Origin: Megalonaias nervosa
Lineage: Eukaryota > Mollusca > Bivalvia > Unionida > Unionidae
Assembly: GCA_016617855.1 (NCBI GenBank)
Contig: JAECUM010093600.1
Location: 1 to 64,000 of the forward strand
Length of the DNA stretch: 64,000 bases
Reading direction: 5' to 3'
In this document: positions 1 through 10,662 of the stretch, piece by piece
How the letters are laid out: each line of letters begins with the position of its first letter
Numbering within the stretch: position 1 is the first letter of the stretch
Notes under the pieces: model-generated
Database searches by the model: none
What the model was told of the DNA's origin: nothing
Seen by the model: the letters and a program-made list of their open reading frames with translations, nothing else
Made by a program: the position numbers and the translations under genes

Positions 1-3000
1 AAAAATTTCGCGCATTCATGAAACATTGATAGAGGGGACTTCTGACATAATATTGCACAGTACCCCTAAAACGGAAAAAACACATATAATTTGAAAACGC
101 TTCCAAATTATTCTTATCGTTATCAAGTAAATAAACAGCCAAGAAGCAGGTAAAGGCTCCAGAGCAATATCTTCGAAACAAATTAATTTATGATAGACAT
201 ATGAAGTACATTTCTCACCCTACATTGCTATTATCTGAATAAGCCTGCAACACCACCATCTAGTCTTCCTGTTAGACAGTCAAGTTTAGAATTAAATGTA
301 TTCGTTCTTCAGCCATATAAGTCTTTCTGCTCGGCTTCAGAGATGACCAACTAATAGCTTTATGACCTATACCCTCGGTAATGGCATCTTCCACTAGGAA
401 AACCTGAATAGCGATAGTGATAGCTTGATTTTCGGCTAAGATAAAATCGTCCAGCCTAGCTCGTCGCGCCGTCAAATAAGGAGGCAGGCGGTGATAAGTG
501 GGCTACGATCTCAACAGTGAAAACAGTGAAAGAACCAATAGAATGGATGCATCCTAACCGTATTGGGACACTGAATATCAGAACACTTATTTAATGTGAC
601 CCATCAGGGGTACTAATAATGGAACAATGACACATGAATATTACAATAATGGAGCTGCTGGAAGTGACTTGGCCGGTTTCGGGCATGATGGCCTCATGAA
701 GAGACCACGCCCAATACAGACTTGCTGGGGTGGCATTGGCTCTCTTGAAAAAGGTAGCTAAGACTGTATGGCTAGCAGCCGATCAACGACAGCATAATAT
801 GTACCACTATTAGGCATAAATATGGCAGTATCGAAACTTCTGCGTGAATAAATTTAGCTTCTATCAGACATTGCAGGTCACTTTTAATATTATTTTAGTT
901 CTGCTTAGGGGACTTTAAAGCAGTTTCAGCACGACATGGACGCTATTACTGCAAATAGTTGAACCATACAGGAGTGGAGTACCGAATAACTACACAGACA
1001 GACTGGTTTGTTTCTATTCTATCCAGGGAACAAGCGGAGAATCTGTGGCTCGTGGTCAAGGCTAACAGCCATTGTCATCTATGGATTTTAAACGACTGAT
1101 GGATATGCAAGAAAAATTATCATATCCTTGTAAACGGCAACTAAAAAATCTCAGACCGCTCGTTTGAATCCACTCCAACCACTCCAAAACGGAAGTGCAG
1201 CCATAGCAAATTTACAAAGTTCCTGATAAATAACACTTGCAAACTGAAACATACATATGTGCTGCAAGGTTACGTTGTAGAAATTCGAAACCACGTAGAA
1301 GTCCGTTCCGAGGATGAACAACAGTCCTAGTGGATTTCCAACAAGCAGTGGAATTTATCAAGTCTAGTATAGCTACCAGACTTCAATGTGACACCGCAAC
1401 TTGCAAACAAATCCGTAAGAAAATGTTGGCATCGGAGGACTAAACTGATAGGAAAGAAGCAAAGGCAGGGGAGGCGTTAGCCACAGGTTGAACAGGAACA
1501 TATTTGCTACTTTCCGGGATCCGAGTAGATCGCTCTCTGGATCATCATCTAGCCCTATCGAAGATTAGGTGGATATTATGTTACAGCAGATACTGCAGTT
1601 TGTGAAACAACACAACTTCAGGCTATTAAATAGGCTTACCACCACCACAGCTCACAAACTTGAGGACGCCTATAAGCTAGCCACACAGCCCATAGTATAA
1701 TCGTTGGTCCACCAAGGAAGATCGGGGTAGGTTCAGCTCTTAAGAAATTACAAATTTGAAAAGCAGCCGGGACTTGTAGCATTACGAGCAAATTCCTTAA
1801 CACAGGAGAAGATGGCTGCTTAGTGTGGCTAAGGTTTTTATTTTGTATGGGAGACTGGCGACATCCTTGATTATTCGAGAAAGGGTATTATCCTGCCCTT
1901 CTATGAGCAGGTCGTCAATGGAACCAGTTTGTGCTGATAACGTCACCTGCGCTTTAGTCAATGGTAAATGCTGATAGTGGTTTCAGCGGCGTTAGACAAG
2001 AACATACCATTGCCCTGAATGAGCAATCTAAAACACACAACAAAAAAAATTTTTTTTTTTGTTGCAAAGTTCATTCTGTGTGTTTCTCTGTTGTTTGTAT
2101 TTTGAAATTAATCTCCAGGCATCCAGTATAACTTTTAATGCCTTATCAAGACTGTATACGGCACATGTATACAAAGCATATTAACGACGAGTCCAAGGTT
2201 TAATAAAATAGTATCTCAAATAAGGTTCAAAAATCAATTCCAGCGACAACATTTCCTACTTCACAATAGTTTTAATTCATTCTCTAGCGTGTTTTAAAAA
2301 CAAATCCTAGAGCTGAGCTTTGAATAAGACAATATCAATACAGTTCGTTAGCAATAAGATTTTCATCTGGAGATATACGAAAAATTTTGCAGTTTTAAGA
2401 AGCACTAAAAGTTCACAAAAATTGATTGCTCTGTTTGCAGACGTACCATCACTCTTGTTTGATGAAAAAGAGCCTGCTATGCTATTCATTATTCCTATTT
2501 ACTGAGTTAGTTTGTCAGATTAAAGCCCATTTTCTATTTGGTAGTTAATTCTGAACTAATAAAATGAAATTGGAAAGATTAACTTCACAGCTAAACTTAT
2601 TGTTAATGGCAAACCGATAGTAAATTTCTATAGCGCTTTTCAAACGCATTTTGTAAGCAACGCTAATGGAAATGCTTAATTTTGCATGGTAGCTGTAATT
2701 TGCTCGATTGTTCATTGCTAAATCTAGTTATTTATAACTAGATGTTGTAGAATCTGTGATGAACCTGTTGACAAAATTGATAAATTAACTCAAGCAGCTA
2801 CACCACCACTTATAAAATAATATATTGTGATGCTAAAGTTTGCTCCATTTTCGTCACATAGTCTGATTTCATCTTCTTGTGATTTTGTAGACTTGAGGTC
2901 AACCCTTACACGTTCTGCTTTTGCTTTTCTAATTGTCTTCCAAGTTCAACTCTTTGAGGATCGTTTTGGTTTTTGTGAAGTTACCTTTTAAAGCTCATAT

Positions 3001-3717
3001 GTCAACCTTATTTTCATCTTCGTTTTTGACCTATTATTTAGTAAGTACATTTTTCATATACATAAGCATCGATCTCAATTTGAAAATGGGTTAATTTCAG
3101 GACGATTTACAATATTTCGAGTATTTCAAAATACTTTTAAATTTAAATAAAAGAATTGGATTTAAACATACTACCAGTGTGAGGAGAAGTTGAAAACAAA
3201 TTTGTAGAATTTTACAGACCAAGAGCTTACCGGAAGCCATCCCACAATGCATCAGAAAACAATCTATAAAGTTTTTCTTAAATCTTGTTGATGATGTGGG
3301 TTGAATTCATTTTCAGCACACGACTTGCTCTACATGGCGGCCAGTATAACTGCTGAAGGAAGAATTTGGGAAAACCTCGGTAAGAACCACGAACCCACGG
3401 GAAGCTACTGGCACGTTTTCTCACATGCCTACATTCACCGAGCCTAAGCCACGAACCCACGCAGTAAAATGGCTTTAATCGGAAAAGGCGAGCGCTAAGA
3501 TCACTAGGCCATCCACCCCACTCCACAACCAATATATTATATAGTACAAATTACGAGCACAATAAAGAATACGTGCAAAAACACTCGAAACAAAGGAACC
3601 ATAATTATGTACATCTAGACTAATTAGCATCACAAAAAACATATTTTGATCTGCATTGAGAGAAAACATCAAACCAGACGCAATATTGAACATTCTATGT
3701 ATACCTTCTCTTGAATT

Positions 3718-3720
<3 letters not shown>
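1..3720. other. Gene-poor AT-rich stretch
   Basis: No reading frame here has a recognisable domain; the open frames are under 100 codons. A short phrase near 560-595 resembles the start of a LINE endonuclease domain, but nothing supports it further on. At 2038-2064 an A-run followed by a T-run is bounded by CAAC and GTTG and forms a perfect small palindrome. Nothing else is supported. Confidence 0.5.
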
Positions 3721-3721
<1 letters not shown>

Positions 3722-3792
<71 letters not shown>

Positions 3793-3802
3793 TATATACT
3801 GC

Positions 3803-3850
<48 letters not shown>
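3722..3850. repeat. (AT)n microsatellite, interrupted
   Basis: Two long pure AT runs separated by a short unique spacer (about 3791-3807). The long apparent reading frames over it are Tyr/Ile repeats produced by the microsatellite and are not genes. Confidence 0.97.
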
Positions 3851-3851
<1 letters not shown>

Positions 3852-3853
<2 letters not shown>

Positions 3854-3985
3854 TATGTACGCTGTATCAATGATATACCACGAGATGTATAAATTTTTCA
3901 TTAAAAGGAAACGAAGCTTGCTGAGTTTCCTTTTAATGAAAAATTTATACAACGAGTGGTATATCATTGATACAGCGTACATACT
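3852..3985. repeat. Fold-back (hairpin) element next to the AT microsatellite
   Basis: An almost perfect inverted repeat. The arm 3852-3881 pairs with 3957-3985, and 3888-3912 pairs with 3924-3948. Only a 6-7 nt internal bulge and a loop of about 11 nt around 3913-3923 stay unpaired. The total arm length of about 60 bp with a tiny loop fits a fold-back MITE or a hairpin left by break repair. It directly abuts the AT run. Confidence 0.9.
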
Positions 3986-4363
3986 GTACATATATTTTAT
4001 TTATATCACATACAAATACATATATTTGCCAGTGCCGTTTTAAGAAGTTTGGGGGCCCTAGGCACAAACTCTAACCTTAAAAGTAACCAGAATTGCGCCT
4101 CAATCTCTCAGTCCCATATATAGAGTATTGCATTGCATTTCCATGTGCATGTGTGTCATTTTGTTAAATTTATTAATATAGTACTAAACTGCTAACACAG
4201 TTAACACAACAAACTACGTAGGCCTACTACGAGTGTAAAACAAATAAAAGTTTAGTTAAACATACGCTAAAGTTTTTTATTGTTACTTAAATTGAAAGCA
4301 AGATTGTATTATTGTAATGAGTCATTGTTTGCTTACTTTGCTATACATTGTAAGGACATTTTC

Positions 4364-5009
4364 TTATAAACATCGCTTTCGTGTTTTGCTCTCAGCAAAG
4401 TCTCTGATAATATCATCCAAATTCAAAGATTCCAACACATCTGATTCTGTGCTCATGACAGACAAGCAGTTTAGTCGTTCTTGCATCATACGGCTGCGAA
4501 GCTCGTTCTTGATTAATTTAAGTTTTGAGAAAGAACGTTCACCGGTACAGTTTGTCACCATCATTGACAGAAACATTCTTATTGCAATTTCAACGTTTGG
4601 AAACGTTGATTCCAGATTATCATTCTTTATCATGGCATAGATTACTGACATAGATGGCACTGGTGGTTTTGCAAATGACACTGACATATAGTGTTTCAGG
4701 TGTACACATTCTGAAATTAGTTCGTGTTGGTCAAGATCTTGAGGATAGAACTTTGCAAGCTTTTCACTGTATTCTGCTATTTGTTCAACATTCAAATGGT
4801 CCAGTTTGATTAAGAATGTAAATCTGCTGCTGATTTCTTCATAAGCTTCTCCACGTTTGTTTAGTTCAGTGATCAATGATTTGATGTTTGGTAAGTAGGT
4901 TTGAAATCTAGGATTTGCAGTACGTAAATCAATGTTACAAGGTGATAGGAGAGCATTTTCATGTGCCATTCCACTTTCACATATATTTGGATTTTGCAGA
5001 AATATTAGG
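4364..5009 (-). pseudogene. hAT-type transposase-like protein, C-terminal part
   Basis: An open frame of about 215 codons whose last 70 residues carry the hAT C-terminal dimerisation signature (TNCTGERSFSKLKLIKNELR, then an ERL motif). The same domain occurs in ZMYM1-like and 52-kDa-repressor-like animal proteins, so this is either a hAT transposon remnant or a domesticated-type relative. The N-terminal zinc finger and most of the RNase H-like catalytic core are missing. The frame stays open to about 5009, where it meets capsid coding sequence on the other strand, so this is probably an insertion or rearrangement junction. Confidence 0.75.
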
Positions 5010-5751
5010 AAAGTTATTTATGGAGCCAAGATACAATTGTACATGTGCGAAAAGCCACTGATGATGATGCAATCTGGCGACCTGGTGCAGCTGATGCTGG
5101 TAGAGTAATTCTTACGAAGCTTTCATGGTGGATGCCGGTGATGACTCCAACAATATCTGAAGAGGATCGGTTACTATCTTTTATGAGTCAAGATGGTAAA
5201 TCAATGTTATCATGGTTGATGTTATCCAGAGTAATATAAATGGTTTATTCACGTGGCAGATAGCCTCCCAGCAGGGAATTTCTGCACCGCGACATATATT
5301 CATTGTGCTTCAAAATGCTGCACGGGTAAACGATCAAGATGAAAGTATTATGACATTTGACAAACTTGGTGTTTCCGAGATTTCCTTAAGAATAAATGGA
5401 CATCAAGAACCATCCGAGGATATATTACTGAATTTCAATCAAAATCATGTAGCACGTGTATATCATCGTCTTATGTCGTTTATGGGGCGTGATCAAAATG
5501 TTGATACTGGTTTACCAATATCACAGCTGGATTTTACAACCTTATATCCGATTTATTACTTTTCATTAGAGGATTTAGATTTAACCAGACAATCAGTAGT
5601 TGATATACATTTTCGAGCTCATGTTGATAGAGATATCGGAGCTATTGTCAATTACAGAGCAATCGCTGTCATACTCAGCGATAAATCAATGTTACTTGAA
5701 GGTGTTGGTGGACGAATGAGAGTTGTTGATGCTCCAGTAGAAAATATGTAA
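5009..5751 (+). pseudogene. Polinton/adintovirus double-jelly-roll major capsid protein, C-terminal half
   Basis: The frame opens right after a TAG at 5006 and encodes a Trp-rich segment (KLSWWMPVMTP, with the W-W-M-P signature at about 5126-5137). One frameshift near 5210 moves it into a second frame that runs to 5751 (179 residues, including GISAPRHIFIVLQNAAR and YHRLMSFMG). This order matches the second jelly roll of the Polinton-type major capsid protein, the building block of the icosahedral shell. The N-terminal jelly roll is absent, cut at the left boundary of the element. The assignment rests on my recognition of the family pattern and on the protease, pX and spike genes that follow on the same strand. 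Confidence 0.7.
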
Positions 5752-5781
5752 ATATTTTCCAAACATGTAATTAGATCGTTT

Positions 5782-6260
5782 ATGAATATTATAATGTCAT
5801 ATAATCACGTTAGTGTTACCCTGACTCCTGGTCAGATTAAAAGGCTACAATCAGCATCAAAAAATAACTGTGGAATAAAAATATCGCTAAAAAAAGAACA
5901 AATGAGTGTGCAAATAAATTATCGTTGACCGAGCGTCAATTCAGAAATTTCAATGAAGCCAAAAAATCAAACAAAGGTGTAAAACTTAATCTTTCTGCGG
6001 GAGCTATCAAAGATATTGTTAAATCTGGCGGAATTTTTCCACTTCTTGCAGCTATACCAGCATTAATTGCCGCTGCAGCCCCAGCTGTTGCAAAAGCAGC
6101 TGCATTAGGTGCTGTTGGAACCGCTGCTGGAATGGCATTAAAGAAAGCAACGGGTCAGGGAATAAAATCTTACAAAAAAAAGGGGAAGGGTCTAAGATTG
6201 CCAGGAACCCCATATTCATGGTACGGAAAGGGTCTAAGACTTCCCGGGACAGTTCATTGA
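5782..6260 (+). pseudogene. pX/mu-like basic core protein, frameshifted
   Basis: The first frame (ATG 5782, stop 5926-5928) encodes 48 residues starting with a repeat of the type LTPGQIKRLQSASKNNCGIK. A -1 shift at the same spot enters a second frame that repeats the pattern (LTERQFRNFNEAKKSNKGVK). It then has a hydrophobic Ala/Leu segment (about 6025-6140) and a Lys/Gly-rich tail with two copies of GKGLRLPGT. Tandem Q..I..A..G.K.L units, a membrane-like helix and a basic tail match the small adenovirus pX/pVI-like proteins of adintoviruses, which bind DNA or lyse membranes. It lies between capsid and protease genes, as in related elements. Confidence 0.6.
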
Positions 6261-6268
6261 TTCTACCC

Positions 6269-6695
6269 ATGTCCAATTTTGATTTACTCGATGTTGCGAA
6301 AAAATTAAAAATAAAACACTTCAGAGGTGTTTTTATGCGTGATCAGTTACCAAAAAACCCCAAACAATATTGAAACTGGTATTATTAATCTCGACAAAAA
6401 CTCTGGTCGTGGCACTCATTGGGTTGGATATGCAATTGATCCACGTGGAAATATTTATTTCGATTCATATGGACTAGCTCCACCAAAAGAATTTTTTGAA
6501 TATGTTAGCAGCGATAAAATCGCTGTGCAAAGTACTCCAATCTGGTATTCAACATTACCAACACAAACATTAACTGATCCGCCAATATGTGGTCGTGAAG
6601 TACTCGCTGTACTTGATGCTGTATCAAAATCAACAACGCCACCTCATAAAGTCGTGCATGAATATACTACGTTATCACATTTAAACAGACATTAG
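6269..6695 (+). pseudogene. Adenain-like cysteine protease (C5-type), frameshifted near its N-terminus
   Basis: The ATG at 6269 opens 34 codons to a TGA at 6371. A one-base shift in the AC-rich run at about 6350-6370 leads into the catalytic part. The triad is visible: His in GTHWVGY (about 6416), Asp in YFDSYG (about 6461) and Cys in PPICG (about 6589). Proteases of this family cleave capsid and core precursors in adenoviruses and Polintons. The length, about 140 residues, is short compared with adenovirus protease but normal for Polintons. The gene follows the pX-like gene by 8 bp and precedes the spike gene by 8 bp, a compact operon-like block. Confidence 0.8.
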
Positions 6696-6703
6696 TAAAT
6701 ATA

Positions 6704-7984
6704 ATGGTAGATATTTACGGAAGATCTTCTCGTGGTAAAGCTCAGCAGCAAGGTGATTTATCTAAATATGCAACTCTTGACCAGCTCAGAAATGAGATTG
6801 ATGATTTATTAAACATTACAAGTGTGGATCAAAATGAAGTCGTTATTTTTCAGGATAAACAAGGAAGATTAAAGACAAGTAATATACAACTGCCAGATAT
6901 ACTCATACGAATTCCTAATGCGGTTGTTAATAATATCGTTACTTTTATTGATCAAGATAAAATACAAGATTCCGGTAAGTCAGTCAACGATTATATCAAG
7001 AAAGCTGGTGATTCATTCGTCGGTAACATTATCATGAATCAAAATAAAATTATAGACCTTGGAAACCCAGCCGCAGATACAGACGCCGCAACAAAAAAAT
7101 ATGTCGATGATCAAGAATCTAAGTACGTATTAGCCAACGGCGGTATAATGCGTGCATTTCTCAATATGAATAATAATGGTATTAATAATCTTAGAACACC
7201 AGAATTAGATTTTGATGCTGCAACGAAGAAATACGTCGATGATAAGGAAATTCCTATGACAACTTCGCTAAAAACAATCAATGACGAAATGACTACACTC
7301 AATAATACTTTTTCTAGACACGTAGAAACGTTCTTAAATTTTCGTAGAAACATAAACAAAACCATTAAAGAATTTTTTGGGGAACAACCAACCGTTGACA
7401 TAAAACTCTCCGACGTTAACATGAAACTCAACGACATTGTCAGTGGAATACCTAATATTGTTCAAAAAACTAATCTGATTAAAATTCGTCACAGATATAA
7501 TCAAGTGTGTAAGTGTCAGACTGAATTAAAAAATATAATTGACGATTATATAAGAAAAGTAAAAAAATATCGCAGACGTATGGTTGTCATTGATATAATT
7601 TTTTACTCAGTTTCTGCTATTGTTGCTTGGGCCGGAGTATTATTATCAACAATAACAATGACAGGGCCTGCAGTTGTAACAATTATCGTCTCAACGTCAA
7701 CGACTGTCGCAGGTATTCTTAGTATTATCGCTAAGAAGATATCTGCATGTACAAATACTAAATTACACGAGTATATAATAAAATTACATACAGCAACAAC
7801 AGCTTATTCAAAATTATCGTCATATATTTCGTTGTACCTCAGCGATGGTAAAATATCTGATGAGGAGTTCGCAACGATAATGAAAACCTACGATGAAGCA
7901 TTCAGAATCGCCAGCGATTTTGGTGACAAAGTCACTCACAATAACCAAGGCGAATTAAATAATAACAATAATAATAACGACTGA
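6704..7984 (+). CDS. Spike/fibre-like virion protein with tail-fibre repeats and a hydrophobic domain
   Basis: An intact frame of 426 residues. Residues about 110-185 contain two copies of a motif (NQNKIIDLGNP..DAATKKYVDD and NMNNNGINNLRTP..DAATKKYVDD), the repeat style of phage tail fibres, a shape often used for trimeric spikes. A coiled-coil-like part (about 190-290) follows, then two long hydrophobic stretches (about 290-345) and a helical tail with ISDEEFATIMKTYDEAF, ending in poly-Asn. A related degenerate copy lies at 45.2-45.9 kb on the - strand. Proteins with such a hydrophobic pair and helical tail sit in the capsid block of invertebrate Polintons, so a virion attachment or membrane-interaction role is inferred. 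The ATG is clear and spaced 8 bp from the protease stop. Confidence 0.6.
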   Translation: MVDIYGRSSRGKAQQQGDLSKYATLDQLRNEIDDLLNITSVDQNEVVIFQDKQGRLKTSNIQLPDILIRIPNAVVNNIVTFIDQDKIQDSGKSVNDYIKKAGDSFVGNIIMNQNKIIDLGNPAADTDAATKKYVDDQESKYVLANGGIMRAFLNMNNNGINNLRTPELDFDAATKKYVDDKEIPMTTSLKTINDEMTTLNNTFSRHVETFLNFRRNINKTIKEFFGEQPTVDIKLSDVNMKLNDIVSGIPNIVQKTNLIKIRHRYNQVCKCQTELKNIIDDYIRKVKKYRRRMVVIDIIFYSVSAIVAWAGVLLSTITMTGPAVVTIIVSTSTTVAGILSIIAKKISACTNTKLHEYIIKLHTATTAYSKLSSYISLYLSDGKISDEEFATIMKTYDEAFRIASDFGDKVTHNNQGELNNNNNNND

Positions 7985-8051
7985 GTCTTCGGCAGCGTCA
8001 AGAGAATTACTTCAACAGATCGTCACTAATACAACCCCGTCAAAAACTACG

Positions 8052-9458
8052 ATGATCTCATTAAGTTCGACAAATCCTGAGTTTAGCGTTAACTTTCCAA
8101 CTGCAATTCCAGCAAAGGAATAAGCCCTAGCACAATTGCGAGTTTATTATAGCTGGCCAAATATTAGATCAAAACCATTTGGCGGACTACAGCCAAATAA
8201 TTCATTAGTATTCGCTAATAAGAATAAGCCTGATGGAACTCCTGATTGGCAAGTAGTTAGTATTCCAACGGGCAGTTATCAAATAGAACAGATCAATGAT
8301 GAATTCCAGCGCAGAATTAAATCTATTAAAGGAAAAGAATCAAAAATAGCAATTACTGCTTATGAACCAACATTATCAGCGGCGATTGAAATAAATTCTC
8401 CTGATTATGTTGTAGATATTTATCAAAGTTCGATTAGATCAGTATTAGGATGGCCAGATATTCCACCAGTTTATCAAGGACCACCAGAACCACAACGATC
8501 TGATTTCGTCACGGATAAAAAAATATCTGTAAACCTTCCAGAATATCGAAAAAGTGGTAAATATCCATTTTACAGAGAAGAAGGACTTGAAAAACTTGCA
8601 GATCAATTTACACAACATTTTTTGGATATAACCGAAAGTAAAAAAGATAAAAGGAAATATTTGATAACAATTAATGTTGAGCAAATTAATAATGTTTTTA
8701 ATCCAATCAAATCTGAGTATGAACGTGTACTTAATGATCTAAGAAATTTATTTTCCGGCATTAATACTTTTTACAGTAATGATTTAAAAAATCAGATAAT
8801 TGAAACAATACAACATTTAAATCAGGTTGTATTAGACATAGAATACGTAAATAAAGTTTTTACTGATAGAGAGAAAAGATTAATGGCGGCTATATAGTTA
8901 ATGAAGACGACCCAGTTCAGCGTATGCATACTCAATCGTTTGTTTACAACAGCATTTCTTAAACATTTCAGAATTACAAGAGAACAACTACCAACATTTA
9001 TAATTCCAGAATTTAACTCTGAAGAGCTAAAGAAATCAGTTAATGATCTTATTGATGAACACTTTAAAAGAATATGTGATTCATGGAGAAAATTAATACC
9101 GACACCAACCATTTTTAAATATAATAATGATCCACACGGTGGAGGCCGCCATATCTCACCTGGTATTGTTATTATAACATCAACGATCGCAGTCAGTCTA
9201 GTATGTGACGTAATTGATGGCAGCTATCAAGTAGATCTTTCAAAGTCTAGTCAGGCCCAGCAAGGATATATATTATATTCATTTAGTCCTCAAGCGCCGC
9301 CTGGGTGGTTAATTGAATCTGAGCCAATTAATCCAGTTTATCTACGTGTACATAATCCGCTATTATCAAGGATAAATTTTAAACTCACCGACCAGACAGG
9401 ATACTTGTTGGATCTAAGAGATGAGGAATTATATATTAATTTATATATACGCTCATAG
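8052..9458 (+). pseudogene. Penton/minor-capsid-like protein, one frame with two stops
   Basis: From the ATG at 8052 a single frame runs to 9458 (469 codons) broken only by TAA 8121-8123 and TAG 8895-8897. The N-terminal third (YYSWPNI, then IPTGSYQIEQINDEF) and the C-terminal end (INFKLTDQTGYLLDLRDEEL) are the two ends of the conserved Polinton minor-capsid (penton-like single jelly roll) protein. Between them lies a long Lys/Glu-rich, helical segment (about 8490-9150) not expected in the family, so this version carries an insertion. The protein would cap the icosahedron vertices. Because both stops leave the frame unchanged, I treat 8052-9458 as one gene rather than two. Confidence 0.6.
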
Positions 9459-10169
9459 AACGTCTGAGTAAATATTCCCTAATATAATCAGAGGGAAAAA
9501 AATCTGATTCTGAAATAATATATATATTTTTTAGTGATTTTTCATAATCTGATTGGGTAAATACCCCATCAGATTATTAAATTTTGCTAGATGTTTCATT
9601 TGGTCGTGTAAATACCCCATCAGATTATTAAATTTTGCTAGATTTCTTCAATCTGATGGGTTAGACAGTATTCAAAATCAGTAGTATAAGAAAAGGGGGA
9701 TAGCAAAACAGTTCCATACCCTTCCATCTGTTTCACTCATAGAACCATTTTTTTTTTAACATTTTAAACCTTCTATCGCGAGCTTTTTAACCCCCCTCAT
9801 AAAGAAAGATGATTGGAAATAACCCTAATCTTACAAAAATTATTACCTTCCATCACATATCTTTTACAAGCCTTAAAACATCCTTTTCAAACGAATCTCC
9901 AGAAAAATAATTGGGTACAAAAATATTTTAGTCCCACTTTTCTTATACTACTAATAGAGGCTAGATAATTATAGTTTTCTAACGAGGCATCAGAAAGCTA
10001 AACAGATAATATCTTTCCCTACCCCTTTACTAGCTAAGGTTCATCTTAACAGATAGAGGGTTAGATAACTACAGTTTTCCAATAAAGCATCAGAAGATTA
10101 AATAGTAATGTTTTTCAACGAGGAGATGATTCTAATATTTGAAATAAAATTATATAGATATTTATCAAA
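9459..10169. other. Non-coding stretch with repeats between capsid block and small gene
   Basis: A 51-bp tandem duplication (starts 9557 and 9608, core ATACCCCATCAGATTATTAA) is followed by a complementary AATCTGATGGG at 9650-9660, giving a hairpin that could end transcription. A 21-bp inverted repeat joins 9680-9700 with 9932-9952 (one or two mismatches), MITE-like. A diverged tandem duplication of about 98 bp starts near 9957 and 10055. No gene is seen. Confidence 0.7.
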
Positions 10170-10662
10170 ATGAACAAAAACAAAATTATCACGGACGTAC
10201 ATGCTTCATCAGAGAAGCCTTTTTTTATCAAAGAAAACTTTTATAACAAAATCTGGAGAAGTTCTTCCCGCTGTTTGTGTAAGAGTATACGCATTTAACA
10301 TATCGAGAAAAACTATGGTTATATATGATTCAATAACTTATGCATCATTCGGCTTAGAAGTAGATAGAAAGGAGATATATACTTATAGTCGAATTTTTAA
10401 ATCAGATGGGACATACTGGGTGTGATATAAAATAAAAAATCAAAAAGATGAGGAAACATTAATGATGTTGATGAACGATCCTTACATAGATATCTACACC
10501 CATATGGACAAAGTATCAAATGAACGACGATTGATTGAATTTGAGTCACAATGGGAAAAATTAATTGCTAAGAAAAATAAAGCGAGAAGTGGAATTATTA
10601 AAAAGTTAAACAGAGAATTTCCACATCTTGATTTGTGTTTTACTGGTCAAGGTTCATCTTAA
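10170..10662 (+). pseudogene. Small element-specific protein, paralogue of the gene at 22.0-22.45 kb
   Basis: Conserved parts are spread over two frames. ATG 10170 opens a short frame; the central part (RVYAFN, then DSITYASFGLEVDRKEIY and KSDGTYWV) lies in the next frame and ends in TGA 10423-10425; the part after it (NDPYIDIYTH) follows in a further segment to 10662. The paralogue has the same string of motifs and a Cys codon (TGT) where TGA stands here. No function can be assigned. It overlaps the polymerase gene tail to tail by 23 bp. Confidence 0.6.

Noticed and set aside
540..2000. Possible LINE with an endonuclease-start phrase near 560-595
   Set aside because: Only one short phrase fits; no reverse transcriptase motif or consistent frame follows.
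3656..4043. Overlapping reading frames rich in Tyr-Ile repeats
   Set aside because: They are translations of the AT microsatellite on both strands.
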